The notes beneath the pieces are model-generated. The model searched no databases and was not told where the DNA came from. It saw only the letters and a list, made by a program, of their open reading frames with translations. This document shows positions 1 to 7,142 of a DNA stretch of 64,000 bases, piece after piece. The translations under genes and the position numbers were made by a program. This DNA is from Methylotenera sp. (GTDB taxonomy: Bacteria > Pseudomonadota > Gammaproteobacteria > Burkholderiales > Methylophilaceae), in the NCBI RefSeq assembly GCF_029945535.1, contig NZ_JAQSCU010000006.1, positions 62,001 to 126,000 of the forward strand, in the 5' to 3' direction. Numbering within the stretch: the first letter of the stretch is position 1; each line of letters opens with the position of its first letter.

Positions 1-925
1 CTGGACTGGCCTTAAAAACACTAAATTCCGCTTAGGTCGTCAACAAACTAATTTAGACAATGTACGCTTTATTGGTGACATTGGTTTTAGACAAGTCATG
101 CAAGTGTTTGATGGTGTTTCTGTGACCAATAAATCTATTCCTGATACCAATGTATATGCAGCACACTTTGAATCAGTCAACCAAATCAATACCAGATACC
201 GCACTGCTGGCGCGTTAGATATTGTGAATGCTAAATATAGTATTTCCGGCACTGAGGGTATAACAGGCTATGGTTATTTTTCAAAATTTGATGACTTAGG
301 TTTTGGTAATGCTTGGTTTGGTGGAACAACCAATGCAGGTAGAAATCAATCAAATAAGACATTAGGTTTACGTTTAGATGGTGTACATCCCTTCAATCCA
401 AACTTCAGAGCGGCTTACACGGCTGAGTACGCCAAACAAACGGATTACTCTGGTGGCGATAGTCTTATCGATGCGCATTATTTGAAACTAGGCGGCGGCG
501 TTGGTTTTGACGCATTTAATATCCGTATCGACCAAGAAACGCTCTCAAGCAATGATGGTAAGTTTGCCTTCCAAACGCCATTTGGCACGAATCACTTATT
601 CCAAGGCTGGGTCGATAAGTTTCTAGCGACGCCAAGACAGGGTATTAAAGATACCTTTGTTACTGCAACTTATCGTTTAGATGATTTCCTATTCTTTGCT
701 GATTACCATGTGATTAATTCTGATGTAGATTTCGCTAAAGTCGGTGGAGGTACTGGAGATAAGTACGGTAAGGAGTGGAATGTCGCTGTAACATATAACG
801 TGAATAGTAACATTATGACTAAGCTTGAATACGGTAAGTTTACTGAGAGCGACCAATATGTAGCTACTGCTAACCGCATTCGCGACACAGATAAGCTTTG
901 GTTAACTGCAATGTACACATTCTAA
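1..925 (+). CDS. outer-membrane porin (alginate-export-like), 5' partial
   Basis: The reading frame is open from base 2, so the N-terminus and signal peptide lie outside the window; about 307 C-terminal residues are visible. Alternating hydrophobic and polar strands rich in Gly, Tyr and Asp, and a terminal aromatic residue (ends in MYTF), fit an outer-membrane beta-barrel. The pattern resembles the alginate-export-like porins that often sit next to nitrate assimilation genes in methylotrophic Betaproteobacteria. Its position directly upstream of nirB suggests passage of nitrate or nitrite through the outer membrane. That substrate is inferred from context only. The separate sigma-54 promoter downstream suggests it is not simply co-transcribed with nirB. 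Confidence 0.8.
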   Translation, partial: WTGLKNTKFRLGRQQTNLDNVRFIGDIGFRQVMQVFDGVSVTNKSIPDTNVYAAHFESVNQINTRYRTAGALDIVNAKYSISGTEGITGYGYFSKFDDLGFGNAWFGGTTNAGRNQSNKTLGLRLDGVHPFNPNFRAAYTAEYAKQTDYSGGDSLIDAHYLKLGGGVGFDAFNIRIDQETLSSNDGKFAFQTPFGTNHLFQGWVDKFLATPRQGIKDTFVTATYRLDDFLFFADYHVINSDVDFAKVGGGTGDKYGKEWNVAVTYNVNSNIMTKLEYGKFTESDQYVATANRIRDTDKLWLTAMYTF

Positions 926-964
926 GGCGATTTAATATCAGTTTAAAAAACAATTATGTTTAGA

Positions 965-1006
965 TACTTATGCACCATGATGGATTTCCATTTTGGTGCA
1001 TAAGTA
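965..1006. promoter_or_regulatory. NtrC-like enhancer: 13-bp inverted repeat
   Basis: Perfect 13-base arms (965-977 and 994-1006) enclose TGCACCA and TGGTGCA, the half-sites of the enteric NtrC consensus. Read inward from each end, each arm gives TGCACC-N4-TGG, so the element looks like two converging NtrC sites. It lies about 90-130 bp upstream of the sigma-54-type promoter at 1093-1109, a normal enhancer distance. A third TGCACCA half-site is at 1136-1142. A hairpin terminator for the porin gene is the alternative, but no U-tract follows. Confidence 0.6.
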
Positions 1007-1092
1007 CGTTTGTGGGCTTAATTCAAAGATAATTTATTGAATATATAAACTTAAGCAGTTGTATTTAAATAAGATTTAAATTTTCTTGTTTG

Positions 1093-1109
1093 TTGGTATA
1101 GATATTGCT
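1093..1109 (+). promoter_or_regulatory. sigma-54 (RpoN) promoter for the nitrate cluster
   Basis: TTGGTATAGATATTGCT carries the invariant GG and GC spaced by 10 bases, with the flanking TT of the -12 element. The CAC of the -24 element is not conserved. Transcription would start near 1120, leaving a leader of about 50 bases before nirB. Together with the upstream NtrC-like repeat this suggests nitrogen-limitation control. Confidence 0.6.
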
Positions 1110-1171
1110 TTTATGGGTCTGTAACTTTGAATTAATGCACCAAATAATCTAACTGAAAAGACGATTGAATT

Positions 1172-3601
1172 ATGCAAAAAATGAAATTAGTAGTAGTTGG
1201 TAACGGCATGGCAGGCATGCGTACGGTAGAAGAGTTGCTTAAAATTGCACCTGACATCTACGATATTACTGTGTTTGGTGATGAGCCTTATCCTAACTAC
1301 AACCGTATCATGCTATCGCCAGTGCTGGCGAATGAGCAGACGATTGACGACATCATTCTAAACACGCGTGAATGGTATGCCGAGCATAACATCACGCTAC
1401 ATACCAATGCGCGCGTCAACAAGATTGATCGTAAAAACCGCGTGGTTTATGCTGAAGATGGCACTAGCGCAGAATATGATCGGTTACTTTTGGCTACTGG
1501 TTCCAAGCCATTTATGCCGCCTATCCCGGGCAAAGATCTTGAAGGCGTTTTAGGCTATCGCGACATTAAAGATACTAATGACATGATTGCCGCTGCAAAG
1601 AAATACAAGCATGCGGTGGTAGTTGGTGGTGGTTTGCTTGGTTTAGAAGCGGCTAATGGCTTAAGCATTCAAGGTATGGATGTGACTGTCATCCATAGAA
1701 ACGAATGGTTGTTAGAGAAGCAATTAGATAAAACTGCAGGCATCATGCTGCAAAAATCTTTAGAGGCTAAAGGTCTTAAATTCCATCTGTCTACCAATAC
1801 GGAAACTATCATTGGTGATGAAAACGGCCGTGTTAAAGCGGTTCAGTTTAAAGAAGGCTTTGAGTTGCCTGCTGATTTATTAGTACTTGCTGTAGGGATT
1901 CGTCCGAATTTCGCACTGGCTGAATCTGCTGGTATCCACTGTGACAAAGGTGTGGTGGTGAATGACACCATGCAGACTTTCGATCCACGTGTGTATGCAG
2001 TTGGCGAATGCGTTGCGCATCGCGGTATTTCATACGGTTTAGTTGCGCCGTTGTTTGAAATGGCAAAAGTCTGCGCAACGCATTTAGCTAATTTTGGTAT
2101 TGGTTTATATAAAGGTTCTGTGACGTCAACAAAACTAAAAGTCACAGGGATTGATTTATTCAGTGCTGGCGACTTCACTGGCGACGACGAAACAGAAGAG
2201 ATTGTTTTGCACGATGCAGTTGGTGGGGTATACAAAAAACTCATCATCAAAAACGACAAAATCGTTGGTGGCGTGCTTTATGGGGATACCACGGACGGTT
2301 CGTGGTATTTTCAAATGCTTAGGGATGGCAAGCCTATCCATGAGATTCGTGATCACTTGTTGTTTGGCCCATCTGCGATTGGAGATACTGGCCATCAAGG
2401 TCAAAACCAAGCATCCACCATGACCAATGAAATGGAAGTATGTGGTTGTAATGGCGTGTGCAAAGGTACCATCGTTAAAGCGATTCAGGACCAAGGTTTA
2501 TTCACTATTGATGATGTGAAAAAACAAACTAAAGCAGGTTCAAGCTGTGGTTCATGCGTGGGTTTGGTTGAGCAGATTTTAGCTTCTACTTTAGGCGGCG
2601 GTTATGCGCCACCTTCAACCAGCAAGGCAGTTTGTGGTTGTACCGATAGAAATCATGAAGAAGTCCGTGCGGAAATTCGTACACATAAATACTTAAACAT
2701 TCCAGATGCTATGACGGGCATGGGATGGCGCACGCCGAACGGTTGCGCTACTTGCCGTCCAGCGCTTAACTATTACCTGCTTTCTACTTGGCCGCATGAA
2801 GCAAAAGATGATCCGCAATCACGCTTTATTAACGAGCGTGTGCACGCCAATATTCAAAAAGATGGTACTTATTCAGTGATTCCACGTATGTATGGTGGCG
2901 TAACTACGCCAGACCAACTGCGCAAAATCGCCGATGTTGCCGATAAATATGCCGTGCCTATGGTAAAGGTGACAGGTGGTCAGCGTATTGACTTGTTGGG
3001 CGTGAAAAAAGAAGACCTAGTCGATATGTGGGCAGATTTAGATATGCCTTCTGGATATGCTTACGGCAAAAGTATCCGTACGGTTAAAACCTGTGTGGGT
3101 AGTGAGTTCTGCCGTTTTGGTACGCAAAATTCAACCCAAATGGGTATTGATATTGAAAAAGCATTTGACCACATGTGGGCGCCACATAAAGTTAAATTTG
3201 CAGTTTCAGGTTGCCCGCGTAACTGTGCAGAATCTGGCATTAAAGACGTTGGTATTATTGCGGTAGATTCAGGCTGGGAAATCTATGTAGGCGGTAACGG
3301 CGGTATTAAAACCGAAGCCGCACAATTCTTATGTAAAGTAAAAACCTCTGATGAAGTACTAGAATATTCAGGTGCTTTCATTCAAGTGTACCGTGAAGAA
3401 GCGCGCTACTTAGACCGCACGGTGCATTGGCTAGAGCGCGTTGGTTTGGAGTATGTAAAACAACGCATACTTGAAGATGTAGAAGGCCGTAAAGCCGCTT
3501 ATGAGCGCTTGATTTATACCTTGCAAGGTTCTGTAGATCCTTGGGCTGAGCGTGTGAAAAATCGTGATAAACATAAAGAATTTGAGATTATTGAGGTTTA
3601 A
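1172..3601 (+). CDS. nirB: assimilatory nitrite reductase [NAD(P)H], large subunit
   Basis: Reduces nitrite to ammonium in the cytoplasm with electrons from NAD(P)H via FAD, an Fe-S centre and siroheme. The 809 residues show an N-terminal Rossmann pyridine nucleotide oxidoreductase (GNGMAG near residue 9; second GGGLLGLEAA near 152), a BFD-like [2Fe-2S] domain (Cys424, 426, 459, 462) and the ferredoxin-like and siroheme/4Fe-4S half-domains. The siroheme ligands are seen as C641-x5-C647 and C681-x3-C685. Length is slightly below the usual 830-850. Its partner nirD lies about 3.1 kb downstream, separated from it by the transporter and kinase genes, rather than being adjacent as in enteric bacteria. 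The ATG at 1172 is the only start in the leader consistent with the family. Confidence 0.95.
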   Translation: MQKMKLVVVGNGMAGMRTVEELLKIAPDIYDITVFGDEPYPNYNRIMLSPVLANEQTIDDIILNTREWYAEHNITLHTNARVNKIDRKNRVVYAEDGTSAEYDRLLLATGSKPFMPPIPGKDLEGVLGYRDIKDTNDMIAAAKKYKHAVVVGGGLLGLEAANGLSIQGMDVTVIHRNEWLLEKQLDKTAGIMLQKSLEAKGLKFHLSTNTETIIGDENGRVKAVQFKEGFELPADLLVLAVGIRPNFALAESAGIHCDKGVVVNDTMQTFDPRVYAVGECVAHRGISYGLVAPLFEMAKVCATHLANFGIGLYKGSVTSTKLKVTGIDLFSAGDFTGDDETEEIVLHDAVGGVYKKLIIKNDKIVGGVLYGDTTDGSWYFQMLRDGKPIHEIRDHLLFGPSAIGDTGHQGQNQASTMTNEMEVCGCNGVCKGTIVKAIQDQGLFTIDDVKKQTKAGSSCGSCVGLVEQILASTLGGGYAPPSTSKAVCGCTDRNHEEVRAEIRTHKYLNIPDAMTGMGWRTPNGCATCRPALNYYLLSTWPHEAKDDPQSRFINERVHANIQKDGTYSVIPRMYGGVTTPDQLRKIADVADKYAVPMVKVTGGQRIDLLGVKKEDLVDMWADLDMPSGYAYGKSIRTVKTCVGSEFCRFGTQNSTQMGIDIEKAFDHMWAPHKVKFAVSGCPRNCAESGIKDVGIIAVDSGWEIYVGGNGGIKTEAAQFLCKVKTSDEVLEYSGAFIQVYREEARYLDRTVHWLERVGLEYVKQRILEDVEGRKAAYERLIYTLQGSVDPWAERVKNRDKHKEFEIIEV

Positions 3602-3650
3602 AAACCTGCTGACAGCAATGGAAGGTCGGACTTAAGTTCGCCCTATTTCA

Positions 3651-3693
3651 CTCACGTGGCATCTCGACTTGAATTGTCTAGATGCTACGTGAG
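3651..3693. repeat. intergenic hairpin between nirB and the nitrate transporter
   Basis: The arms CTCACGTGGCATCT (3651-3664) and AGATGCTACGTGAG (3680-3693) pair over 14 positions with one G-T wobble and a 15-base loop. There is no following U-tract, so it may be an mRNA processing or stability element that sets the ratio of nirB to the downstream genes, or a remnant of an intergenic repeat. A near-palindrome centred on ACTTAAGT (3624-3643) lies just upstream. Confidence 0.55.
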
Positions 3694-3748
3694 AATGGTT
3701 AAAGTTGTCGTGTGTTGCGTAACAAGATAATGAGTTCAAAAAGGAAAT

Positions 3749-4957
3749 ATGATGCAAAAAAGTTTTTGGCAAGTAGGACATAAACCAACGCTGTTCTCAG
3801 CGTTTCTATACTTTGATTTAAGCTTTATGGTATGGGTATTACTCGGGCCATTAGCGGTGCAAATCGCTGCTGATTTACATTTATCGCCTGCACAAAAAGG
3901 CTTGATGGTGGCAACGCCAGTATTGGCTGGTGCACTATTACGTATTGTTATGGGCGTGTTGGTCGATCAAATCAAACCAAAAATGGCTGGTTTAATTGGT
4001 CAAATTATTGTGATATTAAGTTTGCTTATGGCGTGGCTACACGGCATAGAAACTTTTCAGCATGCGCTTATGTTGGGCATAGGCTTAGGTTTTGCTGGCG
4101 CCGCGTTTGCAGTTGCTTTGCCGCTTGCAAGCCGCTGGTATCCGCCAGAGCATCAAGGTACAGCGTTAGGTATTGCTGGTGCAGGCAACTCAGGCACCGT
4201 GTTTGCTGCATTGTTTGCGCCAAGTTTAGCTGTAGCTTATGGTTGGAATAATGTATTTGGTTTGGCGTTAATTCCGTTAGGCATTGCGATGTTTGTGTAC
4301 ATCATTTTTGCAAAAGATAGCCCAGATGCGCCGCCAGCTAAGTCACTTAGCCAATACGTGGCTATTCTGAAAGACAAAGACGCTTGGTGGTTTATGTTTT
4401 TTTACAGCGTGACTTTTGGTGGTTTTGTTGGTTTAGCTTCATCACTCACTATTTACTTTAATGATCTTTATAGCCTAGGTGCAGTTAAGGCGGGTTACTG
4501 TACAGCAGCATGTGTTTTTGCCGGCTCACTAGTTCGCCCAATTGGCGGCTTGGTAGCTGATCGTATCGGCGGCGTTCGCACACTATTAACTATGTACAGC
4601 ATTGCAGCTGTGTTACTCGTGATTATGAGTTTTGGTCAACCGACTTATCAGTTAGCACTTGCGATTATTATCCCTGTGATGGCGATTTTAGGTATGGGTA
4701 ATGGCGCCGTGTTTCAATTGGTACCACAACGCTTCCGTAAAGAAATCGGTGTGATGACTGGCTTGGTGGGTATGGCTGGCGGTGTAGGTGGTTTCTACCT
4801 TGCGGCAAGTTTAGGCTACTTTAAACAAACTCACGGCAACTACCAAATTGGTTTATTGATATTCGCTGGTTTGGCTGTGTTAGCGATGATAGGTCTAGCT
4901 GGCGTTAAAACCAGATGGAGAACTACTTGGGGCAGTGTAACAACAGCTAAAGTTTAA
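3749..4957 (+). CDS. narK: nitrate/nitrite transporter, MFS NarK/NasA family
   Basis: A 402-residue major facilitator with about 12 membrane spans. Two nitrate-signature stretches are visible, GAGNSGTVFAALFAP in the N-half and GMGNGAVFQLVPQRF in the C-half; both are family hallmarks. It should import nitrate (possibly in exchange for, or together with, nitrite) for the reductases encoded around it. A good Shine-Dalgarno (AAAGGAAAT) precedes two adjacent ATG codons at 3749 and 3752. The assimilatory setting argues for a NasA role rather than respiratory nitrite export. Which of the NarK1/NarK2 types it belongs to cannot be settled by eye. Confidence 0.92.
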   Translation: MMQKSFWQVGHKPTLFSAFLYFDLSFMVWVLLGPLAVQIAADLHLSPAQKGLMVATPVLAGALLRIVMGVLVDQIKPKMAGLIGQIIVILSLLMAWLHGIETFQHALMLGIGLGFAGAAFAVALPLASRWYPPEHQGTALGIAGAGNSGTVFAALFAPSLAVAYGWNNVFGLALIPLGIAMFVYIIFAKDSPDAPPAKSLSQYVAILKDKDAWWFMFFYSVTFGGFVGLASSLTIYFNDLYSLGAVKAGYCTAACVFAGSLVRPIGGLVADRIGGVRTLLTMYSIAAVLLVIMSFGQPTYQLALAIIIPVMAILGMGNGAVFQLVPQRFRKEIGVMTGLVGMAGGVGGFYLAASLGYFKQTHGNYQIGLLIFAGLAVLAMIGLAGVKTRWRTTWGSVTTAKV

Positions 4958-4988
4958 GTTAGCAGAAATAGCGCTGTAAAATAGCCCC

Positions 4989-6683
4989 ATGTCATTAAAA
5001 TTTGAAATAGGCCAATCCAGCCTAACCGGTCCGCGCACACGTAATGAAGATTACGTGGGTGTGGTCACACCAGCGAGTGCGCAGTTAAGCATTAAAGGCG
5101 CACTGTTGGCGGTAGCGGATGGCGTCAGCGGCAATGCAGGTGGTGGTGAAGCCTCTGAAATGACCATGCGCACGGTGACCTCAGATTACTACGCCACACC
5201 AGATACATGGGAACCACTGACGGCACTAGATAAAGTGCTGACAGCAGCCAATCGCTGGCTAATCGCCCAAGCGAATGCAAACCGCGATATGGTTGGCATG
5301 GCGACTACGCTTTCGTTATTGGTATTGCGTGGGCAGCATTATTATTCGGCCCATGTGGGCGATACGCGTATTTACTTGCTGCGAGATGGCAAGTTAAAGC
5401 AACTCACTACTGACCACGTGTGGGATAGACCTGAAATGCGCCACGTGTTAAAGCGCGCAGTTGGTTTAGACCGACATTTAGAAGTGGATTATGCAGATGG
5501 CACGCTTCAAGTCGGCGACGTATTTGCTTTGATGAGTGATGGTGTTTGGGATGTGCTAGGCGAGCAAAATATTCATAAAACGATGGCGCTTTATGACAGC
5601 CCGCAAATGATTTGCGACGAACTCACTAAATTAGCCATTGAAAAAGGCAGCACCGACAACAGCACGGCGGTTGCCGCCAGAATTACGCAACTTGGCGAAG
5701 AAACCCTTTCTGAGTTGTTAGCTGACGGTAAACACCTAGTTGTGCCAAATAAATTGCAGGTAGGCGAAACCATAGATGACTTCGAAGTGACCGAGGTTTT
5801 ATATGAATCTCGCGCAAGTTTGTTATACAAAGTACGTCACCTCAACAGTCGGCAGCTTTTTGTATTAAAAACATTGCAGCCCTTATTAGCCAATGATGTC
5901 GATAGTTGCAATGGCTTGCTTAATGAGGAGTGGCTGGCAAAGCGCGTGGTTTCTCAATATGTGCCGCAAGTATTCCCAGTGGCCGCAGAGAAACGCAGCA
6001 AACTTTATTATGTGATGAGCTGGCATGAAGGTTCGACGCTGCAACAGCGCTTAGATAGCGGGCATCATTTTACTGTAGCTGGCGTGGCTAAAGTCGGTAT
6101 AGATTTGTTACGCGGTGTGGCGGCATTGCACCGACTCAATATCGTACATCGGGATATTAAGCCGGATAACATTCATCAAGCGACAGATCAGCGATTGCGT
6201 ATTTTGGATTTAGGTGTAGCCTTAAGTAGCATGATTGTTGCCACAGAGATGACACAAAACCCTGGTACACCGAGCTTTATGGCACCAGAGTTATTTGATG
6301 GTACGCCAGCCACAGTACAGAGTGATATTTATGCTGCAGGTGTCACGCTTTATCATTTACTTACCCGTAAATATCCGCATGGTGAGATTGAGCCGTTTCA
6401 ACGCCCAAAATTTGGTGAGCCGATTCCACCAACAAGATATAGACCAGATATACCGTATTGGTTAGAGAATATTATTCTTAAAGCCATTGCGCGCGATATA
6501 AAGGTGCGTTTTGAAACGGCAGAAGAAATGCTGTTAGCACTTGAACATGGCGAGTTAAAGCCAATTTTAGCACCAGCACGCACACCACTTATTGCGCGAG
6601 CTAGATTAGTTAAATGGCAGTGGATCGCAATTTTTTCATTTGTAATCAATCTGCTGTTAATTTATTTGCTGATTGTTTCATAA
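4989..6683 (+). CDS. bifunctional PP2C-type phosphatase / Ser-Thr protein kinase, membrane-anchored
   Basis: The 564 residues form a fusion. Residues 1-235 are a PP2C (PPM) phosphatase with the metal-binding signatures ADGVSG (43-48), VGDTRIY (123-129), SDGVWD (183-188) and DNSTAV (223-228). Residues 265-525 are a eukaryotic-like kinase with the ATP-binding lysine K294, catalytic H387-R388-D389 with K391 and N394, DLG (407-409) in place of DFG, and MAPE (431-434). A single C-terminal membrane span (about 546-564) tethers it to the membrane with both domains cytoplasmic. It lies 31 bp after the transporter gene and before nirD, so it is probably co-transcribed. By position it may reversibly phosphorylate the transporter or reductase; that target is inference. 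Confidence 0.9.
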   Translation: MSLKFEIGQSSLTGPRTRNEDYVGVVTPASAQLSIKGALLAVADGVSGNAGGGEASEMTMRTVTSDYYATPDTWEPLTALDKVLTAANRWLIAQANANRDMVGMATTLSLLVLRGQHYYSAHVGDTRIYLLRDGKLKQLTTDHVWDRPEMRHVLKRAVGLDRHLEVDYADGTLQVGDVFALMSDGVWDVLGEQNIHKTMALYDSPQMICDELTKLAIEKGSTDNSTAVAARITQLGEETLSELLADGKHLVVPNKLQVGETIDDFEVTEVLYESRASLLYKVRHLNSRQLFVLKTLQPLLANDVDSCNGLLNEEWLAKRVVSQYVPQVFPVAAEKRSKLYYVMSWHEGSTLQQRLDSGHHFTVAGVAKVGIDLLRGVAALHRLNIVHRDIKPDNIHQATDQRLRILDLGVALSSMIVATEMTQNPGTPSFMAPELFDGTPATVQSDIYAAGVTLYHLLTRKYPHGEIEPFQRPKFGEPIPPTRYRPDIPYWLENIILKAIARDIKVRFETAEEMLLALEHGELKPILAPARTPLIARARLVKWQWIAIFSFVINLLLIYLLIVS

Positions 6684-6745
6684 ATAGTTTCGTAAATTTG
6701 TTAATAAGTTTAAATGTCCGTAAGTTTGAGTTAAGGTAAAAAATC

Positions 6746-7075
6746 ATGAGTAACTGGGTAAAAGTAGCGCCATTTGAAGACATTCCAAAGTTAGGCGCGC
6801 GCGTTGTTCGCACAACAAACAAAGACAATATCAGCGTTGATATTGGCGTATTCCGTTTAGAAGATGACCGCATATTCGCCGTCAATAACAGCTGCCCACA
6901 TAAAGGTGGGCCACTGTCAGAAGGCATCGTATATGGCGATAAAATTGCTTGTCCGCTACATAGCTGGAAAATCAGTTTAGTCGATGGCAAAGCAGAAGAG
7001 CCAGATGTCGGTGAAACTGCCTGTTTTAACACCAAGGTTGAAGACGGCGTTGTGTATTTAGAGTTAAAAGACTAG
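6746..7075 (+). CDS. nirD: nitrite reductase [NAD(P)H], small subunit (Rieske-type)
   Basis: A 109-residue Rieske-like [2Fe-2S] protein with both ligand pairs visible, CPHKG near residue 51 and CPLHSW near residue 71. This matches NirD, the accessory subunit of NirB. Full Rieske ligation is kept, whereas some NirD proteins lack it. It lies 62 bp after the kinase gene with an AAGGT-type ribosome site, and 67 bp before nasA, supporting one nitrate/nitrite operon. Confidence 0.92.
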   Translation: MSNWVKVAPFEDIPKLGARVVRTTNKDNISVDIGVFRLEDDRIFAVNNSCPHKGGPLSEGIVYGDKIACPLHSWKISLVDGKAEEPDVGETACFNTKVEDGVVYLELKD

Positions 7076-7142
7076 TTTAATTAAAGCTAGTCTAACTAAG
7101 ACTCAAATTCCTAAAAGAACCAAATTTAAAGTTCAGCTAAAA

